Shown one piece after another: positions 1 to 7,769 of a DNA stretch of 19,078 bases. Numbering within the stretch: position 1 is the stretch's first letter; each line of letters opens with the position of its first letter. Both the position numbers and the translations under genes were made by a program. The stretch covers positions 1-19,078 of the forward strand of contig LCQJ01000003.1 in the NCBI GenBank assembly GCA_001004085.1, written 5' to 3'. The notes under the pieces were generated by a model. The model was given only the letters and a program-made list of their open reading frames with translations, was not told the origin of the DNA and did not search any database. The DNA is from Parcubacteria group bacterium GW2011_GWA2_50_10b. Lineage in GTDB: Bacteria; Patescibacteriota; Minisyncoccia; Phycocordibacterales; Zambryskibacteraceae.

Positions 1-1115
1 AGGAGGGCAATCATGATTATGAAGTTCACCAAGACTCCTATAGACGAAGAGCTCGGAGGCCCAACTTGTCCGGTTGAACTGACTGCGCCTTGAAGCGCCT
101 CGGCCATAGTACCGTCACTGGTAAGTAAGCCGCGAGAAACCTTTATCACTACCCACGTGAGCATGAAGTATATGGGCGCGAAGAATGCCTGTCCGAGCAA
201 GGCATCCTTCCATTGCTCTCTGTATTTATCCATGTTTGGCAGAACGAAAGAGATAAAGGCGATGGGTGAGAGTATAACCACAAAGATGAGTACCACGAAG
301 CGGATGAGGAAAAGTATAGATATGGCGAATAAGACAAATGCCACGATGAGCGAAACAATTGTTCCCATCACTCCTATGATAAGCAGACGTTCTCCTTGGA
401 GGCCGATATTACCAACATTCAAAATAGACTGAAGCTTTAATGGAGCCATCAAGCTGTTAGACAATCCGGTGGTTGCGCTGGCGCTAAGGGAGCCGGGCGC
501 TATGGCGTCGTAAAACATCATGGCCAGGATATTGGAAACGTCTATGACAAACTTGGTGAAGAAGAGGCTGAAGTTTATAAGTATGGCTACTATTACGATT
601 CTGACAATCAATTTCTGGTTATCCTCTCCTTGACCGATGATAGTCATGATGGCGGCGTAGAGCAAGACGAAGATGAAGCCCATATTGCCCACATCGCGGA
701 TAACTTTCCAAGCGTCGTTAATGGAAGCCTCGTCGAAACGGGCTTTCATCTCGACGACGCTGTATTGGACGACAAAGTTCAACACCAGACCGGAGAGTCC
801 GGTAATAAGTTGGGCCAATTTTAATATGACGATAGACACCGCTCCAAAAGCGCTTACCAGCCAAGTTAGAGGACTAAGAACAGTCCACCAAGATGTCCCC
901 GACTCTGGTGTAGCCCCACCAGCTTCCACAGCTCCCGATGTGCCTGTAGGAACGCAAGTGATATCGCCTGTGGCTAGAATTAGGGGTGCGTAACCCGGCA
1001 CATCAGTGCAGAGCGGAGGTGTTTGTGCATGAGAAATTTGCGGGAGAAACAATCCACTCAAAACAAAGACCAGGGTGAGAATGAAACCGGAGAGATGTGG
1101 AGTTTTTTTCCTCAT
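1..1115 (-). CDS. VirB6/TrbL-like polytopic membrane protein (partial, runs off left edge)
   Basis: An open frame of 371 codons starts at ATG 1115 and leaves the window without a stop. Residues 8-30 form a signal-like segment ending in SHA. A Thr/Gly/Ser-rich stretch follows, then strongly hydrophobic segments near 76-120, 145-160, 168-200, 244-290 and 308-326, with a polar loop containing WKDALLGQAFF. This multi-TM layout with a cleavable-looking N-terminus fits the VirB6/TrbL-like channel proteins found in type IV secretion-like clusters of Patescibacteria. The family call is by topology and remembered resemblance, not by a catalytic motif. It starts 6 bp after the stop of the gene at 1122-3023, has no Shine-Dalgarno, and is probably translated by coupling in that operon. 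The C-terminus is missing. Confidence 0.7.
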   Translation of the reverse strand, partial: MRKKTPHLSGFILTLVFVLSGLFLPQISHAQTPPLCTDVPGYAPLILATGDITCVPTGTSGAVEAGGATPESGTSWWTVLSPLTWLVSAFGAVSIVILKLAQLITGLSGLVLNFVVQYSVVEMKARFDEASINDAWKVIRDVGNMGFIFVLLYAAIMTIIGQGEDNQKLIVRIVIVAILINFSLFFTKFVIDVSNILAMMFYDAIAPGSLSASATTGLSNSLMAPLKLQSILNVGNIGLQGERLLIIGVMGTIVSLIVAFVLFAISILFLIRFVVLIFVVILSPIAFISFVLPNMDKYREQWKDALLGQAFFAPIYFMLTWVVIKVSRGLLTSDGTMAEALQGAVSSTGQVGPPSSSSIGVLVNFIIMIAL

Positions 1116-1121
1116 TTGCGT

Positions 1122-3023
1122 TTATCTGAAGGTAGCCGTGACATTACGATTCGCCGACATGTCACCAGAACAAGAGGGGGCGGTTCCCATAATGGCGCAA
1201 TCTCCTCCCCATCCGTCAAATACCTTCCCCGCGGATGGGGTTATCGTGAGTGTGACGGTGGTACCTGTCGCGTAGTTTTTATTGCAGGTCGAGTCTCCGC
1301 TACAGACGTCTACTCCGTCGGTTACCCTTCCGGGCCCGGTTACTTGTAGGGTTAAACGGGGTCCCGTAGGAGAGGTTAGGTTGCTGAAGTTGACTATGAA
1401 GCTGCGATTGGCCGATATGGTGCCGGAGCATTGCGGATTCGAGCCGAAGATTGAACAATCACCGCCCCAGCCTGTGAATGTTTCTCCAGACTTTGGAGTG
1501 GCGGTCAGTATAATTGAAAGACCGGTTGGGACGTCAGCGGAACAGGTCGCGTTCGGGCCGCAAGTTACGGAACTTTGATTGTTGCTGACCACGCCATTGC
1601 CGATAACTGTGGCGCTTATGGTTTTAGTAGTTGGAGTTCCATTGGATTGTATGGCATCGAAGCGCTGCATCAAGTTGTCCCTGTCTCTCCAAATGGCAAT
1701 CAAATCTCCGGAAACTGCGAAATTTCCGTTTCCATTCAAGACATCGATTGTCGCGTTGAGACCGGAGGATTGCAACTGAGTTACTACCGTCCCTAAGAAA
1801 GCCCTACCCTTTTCTGGAGTTCTTCCGTCCGGCGCGAGTTCCGGGTTGCTTGCCATTACCGCATCCATTGCCGCCCTAAGCTCTCTGTCATAAACATAAA
1901 GCCCTACCGGCACCAGGCATTGCCCTCCTCCCGGCGTAGGATATCCGTGTTGTCCCGGGTCTATGCTCCTTGAGCCTATGCATGGAGGCGCGTCATCAGA
2001 GCCTTGTCCGCCGAAGTAGCAAATGTCGATATTGCCATCGCCATTTGTATCAGAGCCGTCGAAAATACCGTCATCATCGATATCAATCATCCTGATACTC
2101 TTTCCCGGTCGCAGATTCTCGCTCACTTTCGGCGCGGAGAACAATCCTTTGATGCTAAAGATCGACTTCTCAAGCAATTGGCCCAAAAGCGCTCCCACCA
2201 GCTCATCGAATTCGTCCACAAGTTCGAGCTTCCTTACTCCCGTTCCCAAAACACCTTCAAGCTGGCTCTCTATAACACTCCCCGGAGTTTTTATTGGTCC
2301 GCCGCGCTCGATGCAGGCGCCATTTATCGGGCTGCCATCCGGATTCATCCCCGCCAACTCGTGAGCCGTGCAGTCTTGGTAGCTCAAGAAGCCTCGGCCC
2401 CAATCGAGCTTTTTATTCTCGAGGCCGAGCTTCTTGGCAATGCGCGAGTCGAGCTCCACTTTGGCCTCAAGGAAAGCTCCGTACGGATTATTGGCATTAT
2501 TCTGGGTCATGGCAAACCATCCATCCCATCCGCCCTGGCTGAAGTCATCATAAAAGCCTTCAATATTTGCCACCGTGTCCGTCAAGGTGCATTGGAACGC
2601 GGGAGCTTCATTATAACTTTTAAGCAGAGCCAGCTTCACCTTGACCTGGAAGGGAGAGCAAAGGAAATTGATAGGGCTTGAGGAAGCCGATATAAAGTCT
2701 CCGGCGATGCCGTCACCAAGGTCGCTGAAATATTGTCGCGGGTCGGCGACATAGGCCGGATTACCCTCAAAGCCGCTGTTTATCCATTGGACGGTCAAGT
2801 CGACCATGCGCTCGATAATCGTTTTGGTTATAACTATGGCTAAAGTGTCCCAGCTAAAGCCCGGCACGGTAAAGCCGAATATGGTAATGCCCGCTTCTTT
2901 ATCTCGCAAGGCGCTGTCTGAAACAGGAATAGGCGGCAGAGTATCTACGGCCAAGGCTTGCAGCGGCAGAGAGAGCGAGAGCGAGAGGAAAAGGGTCGCG
3001 GCTATGTATTTTTTATAATTCAT
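1122..3023 (-). CDS. Secreted protein with Ca-binding-like loops and two C-terminal Trp-Gly-Gly repeats
   Basis: 633 residues with a signal peptide (Leu/Ser-rich core, cleavage after ALA near residue 26). The N-terminal half (about 55-290) is a unique region of unknown function. Residues 314-330 contain acidic loops, DIDDDG and NGDG, like thrombospondin type-3 or dockerin Ca-binding loops. Residues 465-546 and 557-633 are two copies of a roughly 80-residue repeat, each with a GWGGDC motif, a CSG motif and a SANR motif close to the end. They resemble the divergent InlB B-repeat / bacterial repeat domains of surface proteins. The paired Cys in each repeat suggest disulfides outside the cytoplasm. 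Its ATG overlaps the stop of the upstream gene by 4 nt, and a VirB6-like gene follows 6 bp after its stop, so the three form one operon. A role as a surface component or adhesin linked to the membrane channel is inference. Confidence 0.8.
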   Translation of the reverse strand: MNYKKYIAATLFLSLSLSLPLQALAVDTLPPIPVSDSALRDKEAGITIFGFTVPGFSWDTLAIVITKTIIERMVDLTVQWINSGFEGNPAYVADPRQYFSDLGDGIAGDFISASSSPINFLCSPFQVKVKLALLKSYNEAPAFQCTLTDTVANIEGFYDDFSQGGWDGWFAMTQNNANNPYGAFLEAKVELDSRIAKKLGLENKKLDWGRGFLSYQDCTAHELAGMNPDGSPINGACIERGGPIKTPGSVIESQLEGVLGTGVRKLELVDEFDELVGALLGQLLEKSIFSIKGLFSAPKVSENLRPGKSIRMIDIDDDGIFDGSDTNGDGNIDICYFGGQGSDDAPPCIGSRSIDPGQHGYPTPGGGQCLVPVGLYVYDRELRAAMDAVMASNPELAPDGRTPEKGRAFLGTVVTQLQSSGLNATIDVLNGNGNFAVSGDLIAIWRDRDNLMQRFDAIQSNGTPTTKTISATVIGNGVVSNNQSSVTCGPNATCSADVPTGLSIILTATPKSGETFTGWGGDCSIFGSNPQCSGTISANRSFIVNFSNLTSPTGPRLTLQVTGPGRVTDGVDVCSGDSTCNKNYATGTTVTLTITPSAGKVFDGWGGDCAIMGTAPSCSGDMSANRNVTATFR

Positions 3024-3808
3024 AAGCCGCTTTCAAAGATTACGCCGTTGGCGATGAGGGCGGTTTGAATTTCTACAATCAGATTGGCTTCCTCCTTGGA
3101 GTTTTTGCTCTGGGTAGTCATGGCGGTATAGGCAATCAACGGGTCATCATTGATGCGTGAAAGCGTTTCCATGGCCGTAGCACTGCTTAAATGATTATTG
3201 ACCAGCGCCAAATGGTTTTCTGCGAGCGAAAATGGTACGGCCAGAGAAAGCAGTTCATCGGCGGAAGCTTTGTACAGTTGCCCCATCGCGTTCATAAATT
3301 TTTTAAAATCAGGGCTATTGATGTCGCTCAAATTGCTTCTGCCGTATTCGCTTTCCGCCAGATTTTTGTATTTGTCCCTGATGTTGGCCAGAGCTTGGGC
3401 GTACCGGGCCATGTTTTCTTCGGTGTCAGCCACCGCAATGACGCTTTCCATACCCATTTTCTTGGCCGAAATGGTTTGTCCGGCAATACTCTCGGCATAT
3501 TTATCGGCCAAGGATTTGAGATTATCCGCCGTGTTCTGACCACGTGAAGCGAGGTCCACATAATCTGAAAAAAGCTGGCGACTGACCGCCTCCGTAGGAG
3601 AGAGGGGTTCGGCGGAAGGATTTGGAGACCCTTTAGAGGGCTCCAGAATACCTTCCAAGAAAGTGTTTTCGGCAAAGGCTTGTTCTTTGGCCGTCACGGC
3701 GACGAGCTGGGCTTTGGTTGCTCGGGTGTTGGTCAACCTAAACCACACCGCTCCGCCGATAAGGACGATAGCAATAGAAAGGGCCGCTATGAGTCTGCTG
3801 CGCGACAT
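3020..3808 (-). CDS. Membrane-anchored extracytoplasmic helical protein, first gene of the leftward operon
   Basis: 262 residues. One hydrophobic segment (residues 6-24, after MSRSR) acts as an uncleaved anchor or signal. The rest is polar and mostly helix-forming, with no motif I can name. The start is chosen at ATG 3808 because a TATAAT box with an extended TG motif (TGATATAAT) ends 7 nt upstream and there is no Shine-Dalgarno. The gene ends in TGA that overlaps the ATG of the next gene in an ATGA junction, which indicates translational coupling. It lies divergent to the IPT/TIG-like gene at 3860. Its position at the head of an operon with a VirB6-like gene suggests a part of the same envelope apparatus. 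No function can be read from the sequence. Confidence 0.8.
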   Translation of the reverse strand: MSRSRLIAALSIAIVLIGGAVWFRLTNTRATKAQLVAVTAKEQAFAENTFLEGILEPSKGSPNPSAEPLSPTEAVSRQLFSDYVDLASRGQNTADNLKSLADKYAESIAGQTISAKKMGMESVIAVADTEENMARYAQALANIRDKYKNLAESEYGRSNLSDINSPDFKKFMNAMGQLYKASADELLSLAVPFSLAENHLALVNNHLSSATAMETLSRINDDPLIAYTAMTTQSKNSKEEANLIVEIQTALIANGVIFESGL

Positions 3809-3815
3809 CCCATTT

Positions 3816-3852
3816 ATTATATCAGAGGTTCACGCCAAATTTTGTGTATAAT
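3816..3852. promoter_or_regulatory. Overlapping divergent leaderless promoters
   Basis: Two TATAAT boxes face away from each other: 3821-3816 on the minus strand and 3847-3852 on the plus strand. Each ends exactly 7 nt before an ATG (3808 minus, 3860 plus), so transcription would start at or next to the start codon. With normal spacing, the -35 region of each promoter falls beside the -10 box of the other. Neither -35 is close to consensus. Confidence 0.7.
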
Positions 3853-3859
3853 TGTCTGT

Positions 3860-4525
3860 ATGAAATTCTTTTCCCTGCCGGTACTCCTTCTGGTGGCGAT
3901 ACCGGTTTCCTTGAGTTTCTTGCCCAACAACATCGGCCGGGAAATTTCAGCCGCCCCCGGCATGAGAGTTAACAGAGTCATGCTTTTCCGGGCTTATCCG
4001 TATGAGGTGCGGCCGGGAGGCAGCGTAACGCTGGAAGGTTCAGGATTCAGCCGTTCGCTAAACAAAGTCTATTTTGACGGCTCTAACCCCATTACCGCCA
4101 CCTCGACTAACGGCACTACCATGGCTGTGGTTGTCCCCAACTCCCTTCCTGAGGGCCAGTACCAGCTGACTGTTTCCAACACCCTCGGCTCATCCGAGAA
4201 CCCGGACATCAAAATCCCGATTAAAGTGACAAGCGCGCCCCAGCCGGGGCCGACGATTAAAAACGCCTCGCTGAGCGGAGAGACAGTCACTTTGCTCGGA
4301 GAAGGATTTACGGTCCAAAATACCGTCATGACGACTCTGGGCAATTCTTCCGCCACTCTTTATTCCGATGGAACCACTTTGTCATTCCGCCTTAGCGAAC
4401 TTTCTCAATACGACCAGGTAAAGAAACAACTACAAGGCAATCAATACCTGTTTACCCTCTGGATTTTCGTCCAAAATGAGCATGGAACAAATAAAAATCC
4501 CTATAAGCTGGATATTGTCTTATGA
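3860..4525 (+). CDS. Exported protein with IPT/TIG-like beta-sandwich domain
   Basis: 221 residues from ATG 3860. A hydrophobic N-terminus (MKFFSLPVLLLVAIP) is followed by a first domain at about 38-123, including PGGSVTLEGSGF and EGQYQLTVSN, the hallmark pattern of IPT/TIG immunoglobulin-like domains. A second, weaker copy at about 131-220 has GETVTLLGEGF. The open frame extends upstream to 3680, but that part overlaps the divergent gene. The signal peptide and the TATAAT box 7 nt before ATG 3860 fix the start. Its stop overlaps the start of the next gene (ATGA). Such domains mediate binding or scaffolding on cell surfaces. Placement opposite the VirB6-like operon suggests a partner in the same locus, which is inference. 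Confidence 0.8.
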   Translation: MKFFSLPVLLLVAIPVSLSFLPNNIGREISAAPGMRVNRVMLFRAYPYEVRPGGSVTLEGSGFSRSLNKVYFDGSNPITATSTNGTTMAVVVPNSLPEGQYQLTVSNTLGSSENPDIKIPIKVTSAPQPGPTIKNASLSGETVTLLGEGFTVQNTVMTTLGNSSATLYSDGTTLSFRLSELSQYDQVKKQLQGNQYLFTLWIFVQNEHGTNKNPYKLDIVL

Positions 4526-4899
4526 AAATGAAAATTACCGCACTAACTCTCCTCTTTTCGTTCGCAGTCTTTTTTCTGCCCGCCCGTCCGGCTCATGCCC
4601 AAGGTTTGCCTTTCGGCGGTCTGGCCACTTTCTCTATTCCTTGCACTTGCAGCGCCACTTTGGCGGTCTGGTTTACTCCGCTTTACCTGGGTGGTCCGAT
4701 AGTTATCACCGGTCCGATAGTCTATTCCCCATACTCAACTATCCCTTATGCGTATTACATGACCGGTGTGCCGGGCGTTTGGCATCTCGGGTCCTACCTT
4801 CCCGGTGTCCAGGCTTGCTGGATGTATGCAGTTGCCGGATGTTTCCCTTTTCCCACCATCGGCCTTATGACCAAAGTTGGCACAAGCCGGCTTTTCTAA
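4522..4899 (+). CDS. Small exported Cys-containing protein of unknown family
   Basis: 125 residues with a clear signal peptide (residues 1-26, cleavage after AHA). The mature part is hydrophobic and aromatic, starting QGLPFGG and followed by CTC, with two further Cys (WMYAVAGC region). A near-direct repeat encodes GGPIVITGPIV. No catalytic motif is seen. I do not recognise a named family, though short exported proteins with an LPFGG start and a Cys pair occur near secretion-like loci in Patescibacteria, as far as I recall. The ATG overlaps the stop of the IPT/TIG-like gene by 4 nt, so the two are coupled. The 3' end overlaps the stop of the convergent rsmA gene by 4 bp, leaving no room for a terminator. 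Confidence 0.75.
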   Translation: MKMKITALTLLFSFAVFFLPARPAHAQGLPFGGLATFSIPCTCSATLAVWFTPLYLGGPIVITGPIVYSPYSTIPYAYYMTGVPGVWHLGSYLPGVQACWMYAVAGCFPFPTIGLMTKVGTSRLF

Positions 4900-5657
4900 T
4901 TCTCTAGGAGCAGCGCCACGAGTTCTCCCCACTTATTAACCGGCAAATCTTCGGCACGCAGGTTTTCGTCCATATTTAGCTTGCGGAAAGCCTCTTTGAC
5001 CCGTTCTTTTGCGAAAACCACCCCAAGATTGGAGGAAAGTTTCTTTCTTTTGGCTTGAAAGCCGGCGTGAAGCAGTTTGAAGAAGTCTTTTTCTGAAAAA
5101 TTAGTGAAAAAGCTCTTGGAAATATTTTCTATGGCGATGATAGCCGAATCGACCGCGGGCGCCGGCGCGAACGAGCCGGCTTTGACGGTCTCCACGTAGC
5201 GGGGCTTACCATAGGCTTTGACGGAAATAGAGAGAATGCTCTCCTTGCCGTTCCCGGCGACCATTCTCTGTGCCACTTCCTTCTGGACCAAGAGAACCAT
5301 TAATTTTGGATGCTGGTTTGCAGAAAGAAATTTTTCCAGAATCGCGCCGGTAATATTGTAGGGAATGTTGGCAATAAGTTTATAAGTTCCAAGTTGAGAA
5401 GTTTGGAAGTTAAGAATATCTCCATGCACGAGCTCAAGCCCCGGGTATTTTTTAGATAATGCCGCGAAAAGCTCATCATCTTTCTCTACCGCAATCACTT
5501 TTGCTCCGGCATCAAGCAATTTTTCAGTCAAGGCGCCGGTTCCGGGGCCGATTTCTAGAACAGTTTCTCCCGGAGTAATGTTTCCTGCCTCAATAATGCT
5601 CGAAAGGGCTCTCTCGCTTCTTAAAAAATGCTGGCCCAATGATTTCTTCGCGTACAT
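4896..5657 (-). CDS. rsmA: 16S rRNA (adenine1518-N6/adenine1519-N6)-dimethyltransferase
   Basis: 253 residues, close to the usual 260-270 of RsmA/KsgA. It dimethylates two adjacent adenines in the 3' hairpin of 16S rRNA, using S-adenosylmethionine, late in 30S assembly. Visible motifs: the N-terminal KKSLGQHFL, SAM-binding motif I EIGPGTGALT (35-44), acidic EKDD (58-61), catalytic NIPYN (97-101), and QKEVAQRM (125-132). The C-terminal helical domain is present (FQAKRKKLSSNL). It starts 24 bp after the uvrD stop on the same strand. A TATAAA-like box lies close to the ATG, so it may be read both from uvrD and from its own start. Its stop overlaps the stop of the convergent small exported gene. 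Confidence 0.95.
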   Translation of the reverse strand: MYAKKSLGQHFLRSERALSSIIEAGNITPGETVLEIGPGTGALTEKLLDAGAKVIAVEKDDELFAALSKKYPGLELVHGDILNFQTSQLGTYKLIANIPYNITGAILEKFLSANQHPKLMVLLVQKEVAQRMVAGNGKESILSISVKAYGKPRYVETVKAGSFAPAPAVDSAIIAIENISKSFFTNFSEKDFFKLLHAGFQAKRKKLSSNLGVVFAKERVKEAFRKLNMDENLRAEDLPVNKWGELVALLLEN

Positions 5658-5669
5658 ATTATTTATAGT

Positions 5670-5680
5670 GAGCTTGTCGA
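5670..5680. repeat. Short intergenic repeat GAGCTTGTCGA, copy 1
   Basis: An 11-mer in the 24 bp gap between uvrD and rsmA. The same 11-mer recurs at 8769-8779, also just outside coding sequence. Confidence 0.4.
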
Positions 5681-5681
5681 A

Positions 5682-7631
5682 CTAAAATTCTATTTCCAAT
5701 AAAGGCCTTCTTCGCCCCATACTCTCCTCAATAATTTCTTGCTCCACCAAATTTTCCGGTATGTCGAAGATAAATTCCGAAGGCATGTTCACTTGTTGTC
5801 TGCCGAAGACGGTACGCACTTGGGCGTAGGAGAGGAAAATCTTTTTTCTCGCCCTAGTGAGAGCTACATAGAAGAGTCGCCTCTCTTCCTCCGCTTCTTC
5901 GGCTGTGATATTGCTTTGGTTCATCCTCTGGTGCGGGAACAACCCGTCCTCGAGCCCTGATATAAAGACCACATCGAATTCGAGCCCCTTGGCCGCGTGC
6001 ACCGTCATGAGCCGCACGGCTTTACGCTCTTCTTTGAGCTCGTCCTGGTCGCTTTGAAGGGCTGTTTCGGAGAGAAATGAAAGAATCCCCTCTTCCGGCG
6101 GCATGGCGTCGTAACGGGAGGCAAAGTTTACGAGCTCATAGGTGTTCTCGAGCCGGGCCGCGCCGTCTTCTCCGCCTTCCTTCCATTCTTCCTCAAGTCC
6201 AGATTCCTTGATGATGAAGGAAATGGTCTCGCTCACTCTTTTTTCTGCCGAAATTTCGGCAATTTTAGAGAGCAGTTTCCGGAATACGGCAATTTTTGTT
6301 TTCATCGCGAGGGGAAGCGACTCTGCCGTGCCGCCGAAAATCTTTAGAATAGTCGTTTTGCCGATGCCTCTGGCGGGCGTGTTGATGATGCGTTTCAGGT
6401 CGGAGAGACTTTCCGGGTTCTTGGCGGCGCGGAGGTAGGAAATTATATCTTTAACCTCTTTTCGCTCGAAGAATCGCGTACCGAGAATCTGATAAGGCAC
6501 CTCCGCGCTCATAAAGGCTTCTTCGAGCACCCGGGATTGGAAGTTGGCGCGATAAAGTACGGCCATTTCGTCCGGCGGTATGCCGTTTTTAATGAATTCT
6601 CTCGCTTTCGAGGCGATGAAAGCGGCCTCGGTCGCTTCATCGATGAGGCCAATGGCGGTGATTTTCTCCCCGGCGGCGTTACTGGTGAAAAGATTTTTCT
6701 TTCTCCGGATTTTGTTTTTCTCGATGACCGCGTTGGCCGCCTCCAGAATGGTTTTGGTCGAGCGGTAATTCTCTTCCAGAGTGATGACCTGCGCTTTGGG
6801 ATAGTCTTTTTCGAAATCAAGAATGTTTTTGATATCGGCGCCGCGCCAGGAGTAGATATTCTGGTCGATGTCGCCGACCACGCAGATGTTTTCGCCAACG
6901 CCCACGAGCATTTTGGAAATATCGTACTGCACCCGGTTGGTATCCTGGTATTCGTCGATGTGGATGTAGCGCCAGACGCTCTGGTAATAGCCGCGCACCG
7001 CAGGGTCCTCGCGCAAAAGATTGCTGGTTTTCAAAAGCAGGTCGTCGAAGTCGAGCGCGTCCTCTCTCTTGAGCGCGCGCTCGTATTCCGGCCAGACCTG
7101 GGCGACCACGTCGAGGAAATAACCTCCTTGTTCGGCCTCACTCCACTCTTCCACGTTGATACCGCGGCCCTTAAGTTTCGAGATGACGCTCAAAACGGCG
7201 CCGGGCTCGTGGGTTTTGGGGTCGAAACCCAGAGTGACCAAGGCTTCTTTGACCGCTCGCTTGCTGTCATCGCGGTCGAAGATGGCAAAATGTCTTTTGA
7301 TGCCCGCTTTGAGTGATTGCTCGCGCAAAATGTGCACACCGAGCGCGTGGAAAGTGCTCACGAATGGCCGCTCGGCCATTGAGACCGGACGGTTGATGGC
7401 CGGGTCTTCGCTTAAGCCGCGTTCGACCCGTTCGCGCATTTCCCGCGAAGCTTTGTTGGTGAAAGTGATGGCCAGAATTGATGAGGGAGAGACGCCGGAG
7501 CGGACCAGGTGCCTGATTCTTTCGGCAATCGTCTTGGTTTTGCCCGCGCCGGCGCCGGCCAAAATCAAAACCGGCCCGTCGACGGCGAGCACGGCCCTTT
7601 TTTGCTCTGAATTGAGGCGTTCGGAGGTCAT
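5682..7631 (-). CDS. uvrD: UvrD/PcrA-type superfamily 1 DNA helicase
   Basis: 649 residues from ATG 7631. An ATP-dependent 3'-5' helicase used in excision and mismatch repair and in removing obstacles from forks. Motifs in order: Q motif LNSEQKRAV (6-14), Walker A AGAGAGKT (25-32), Ia TFTNKAS, Walker B IDEYQDTN (225-232), motif III VVGDIDQNIYSWRG (251-264), IV ENYRST, V TVHAAKGLEFDVVF, VI VALTRARK. The frame is open up to 7805, but that extension covers the M23 gene's promoter and start and has no family similarity. The first motif begins right after ATG 7631. The C-terminal tail beyond motif VI is short, making the protein some 70 residues shorter than E. coli UvrD. A palindrome-rich stretch encodes an extra loop at about 75-89 (see 7363-7380). 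Confidence 0.95.
   Translation of the reverse strand: MTSERLNSEQKRAVLAVDGPVLILAGAGAGKTKTIAERIRHLVRSGVSPSSILAITFTNKASREMRERVERGLSEDPAINRPVSMAERPFVSTFHALGVHILREQSLKAGIKRHFAIFDRDDSKRAVKEALVTLGFDPKTHEPGAVLSVISKLKGRGINVEEWSEAEQGGYFLDVVAQVWPEYERALKREDALDFDDLLLKTSNLLREDPAVRGYYQSVWRYIHIDEYQDTNRVQYDISKMLVGVGENICVVGDIDQNIYSWRGADIKNILDFEKDYPKAQVITLEENYRSTKTILEAANAVIEKNKIRRKKNLFTSNAAGEKITAIGLIDEATEAAFIASKAREFIKNGIPPDEMAVLYRANFQSRVLEEAFMSAEVPYQILGTRFFERKEVKDIISYLRAAKNPESLSDLKRIINTPARGIGKTTILKIFGGTAESLPLAMKTKIAVFRKLLSKIAEISAEKRVSETISFIIKESGLEEEWKEGGEDGAARLENTYELVNFASRYDAMPPEEGILSFLSETALQSDQDELKEERKAVRLMTVHAAKGLEFDVVFISGLEDGLFPHQRMNQSNITAEEAEEERRLFYVALTRARKKIFLSYAQVRTVFGRQQVNMPSEFIFDIPENLVEQEIIEESMGRRRPLLEIEF
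7363..7380. repeat. Palindrome inside uvrD
   Basis: AATGGCCG-CT-CGGCCATT, a perfect 8-bp stem. A second imperfect stem follows at 7381-7406 (AGACCGG against CCGGGTCT). Together they encode about residues 75-89 of the helicase, between MRERVERGLS and FVSTFHALG, where related helicases have a shorter linker. Confidence 0.5.
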
Positions 7632-7638
7632 GCGAGAC

Positions 7639-7644
7639 ACTATA
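7639..7644 (-). promoter_or_regulatory. -10 box of leaderless uvrD promoter
   Basis: TATAGT preceded by TGT (extended -10), ending 7 nt before ATG 7631. No Shine-Dalgarno. The -35 region is not convincing. Confidence 0.55.
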
Positions 7645-7663
7645 ACATAGGGGGACAAGTCAA

Positions 7664-7691
7664 TTGCGTAGCAAACTACCCGCGGTATAAT
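7664..7691 (+). promoter_or_regulatory. Promoter of the M23 peptidase gene
   Basis: TTGCGT (7664-7669), 16-bp spacer, TATAAT (7686-7691). The predicted start near 7698 leaves a leader of about 72 nt, unlike the leaderless promoters elsewhere here. The leader contains the hairpin GTGTAA-N6-TTACAC at 7720-7737 and a CGAA direct repeat near 7741. Confidence 0.65.
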
Positions 7692-7769
7692 GTATTGACT
7701 ACAGGCAGAGAGTGAGGCGGTGTAAGCTTGTTTACACAGCCGAACGAACGAACCTGAAGACACACAGTA

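Noticed and set aside
2004..2681. Plus-strand ORF of 225 codons within the secreted repeat protein gene
   Set aside because: It is a shadow frame. The minus-strand frame has a signal peptide, repeats and operon overlaps.
3680..3859. N-terminal extension of the IPT/TIG-like gene
   Set aside because: It overlaps the divergent coding sequence, and the signal peptide begins at ATG 3860, 7 nt after a TATAAT box.
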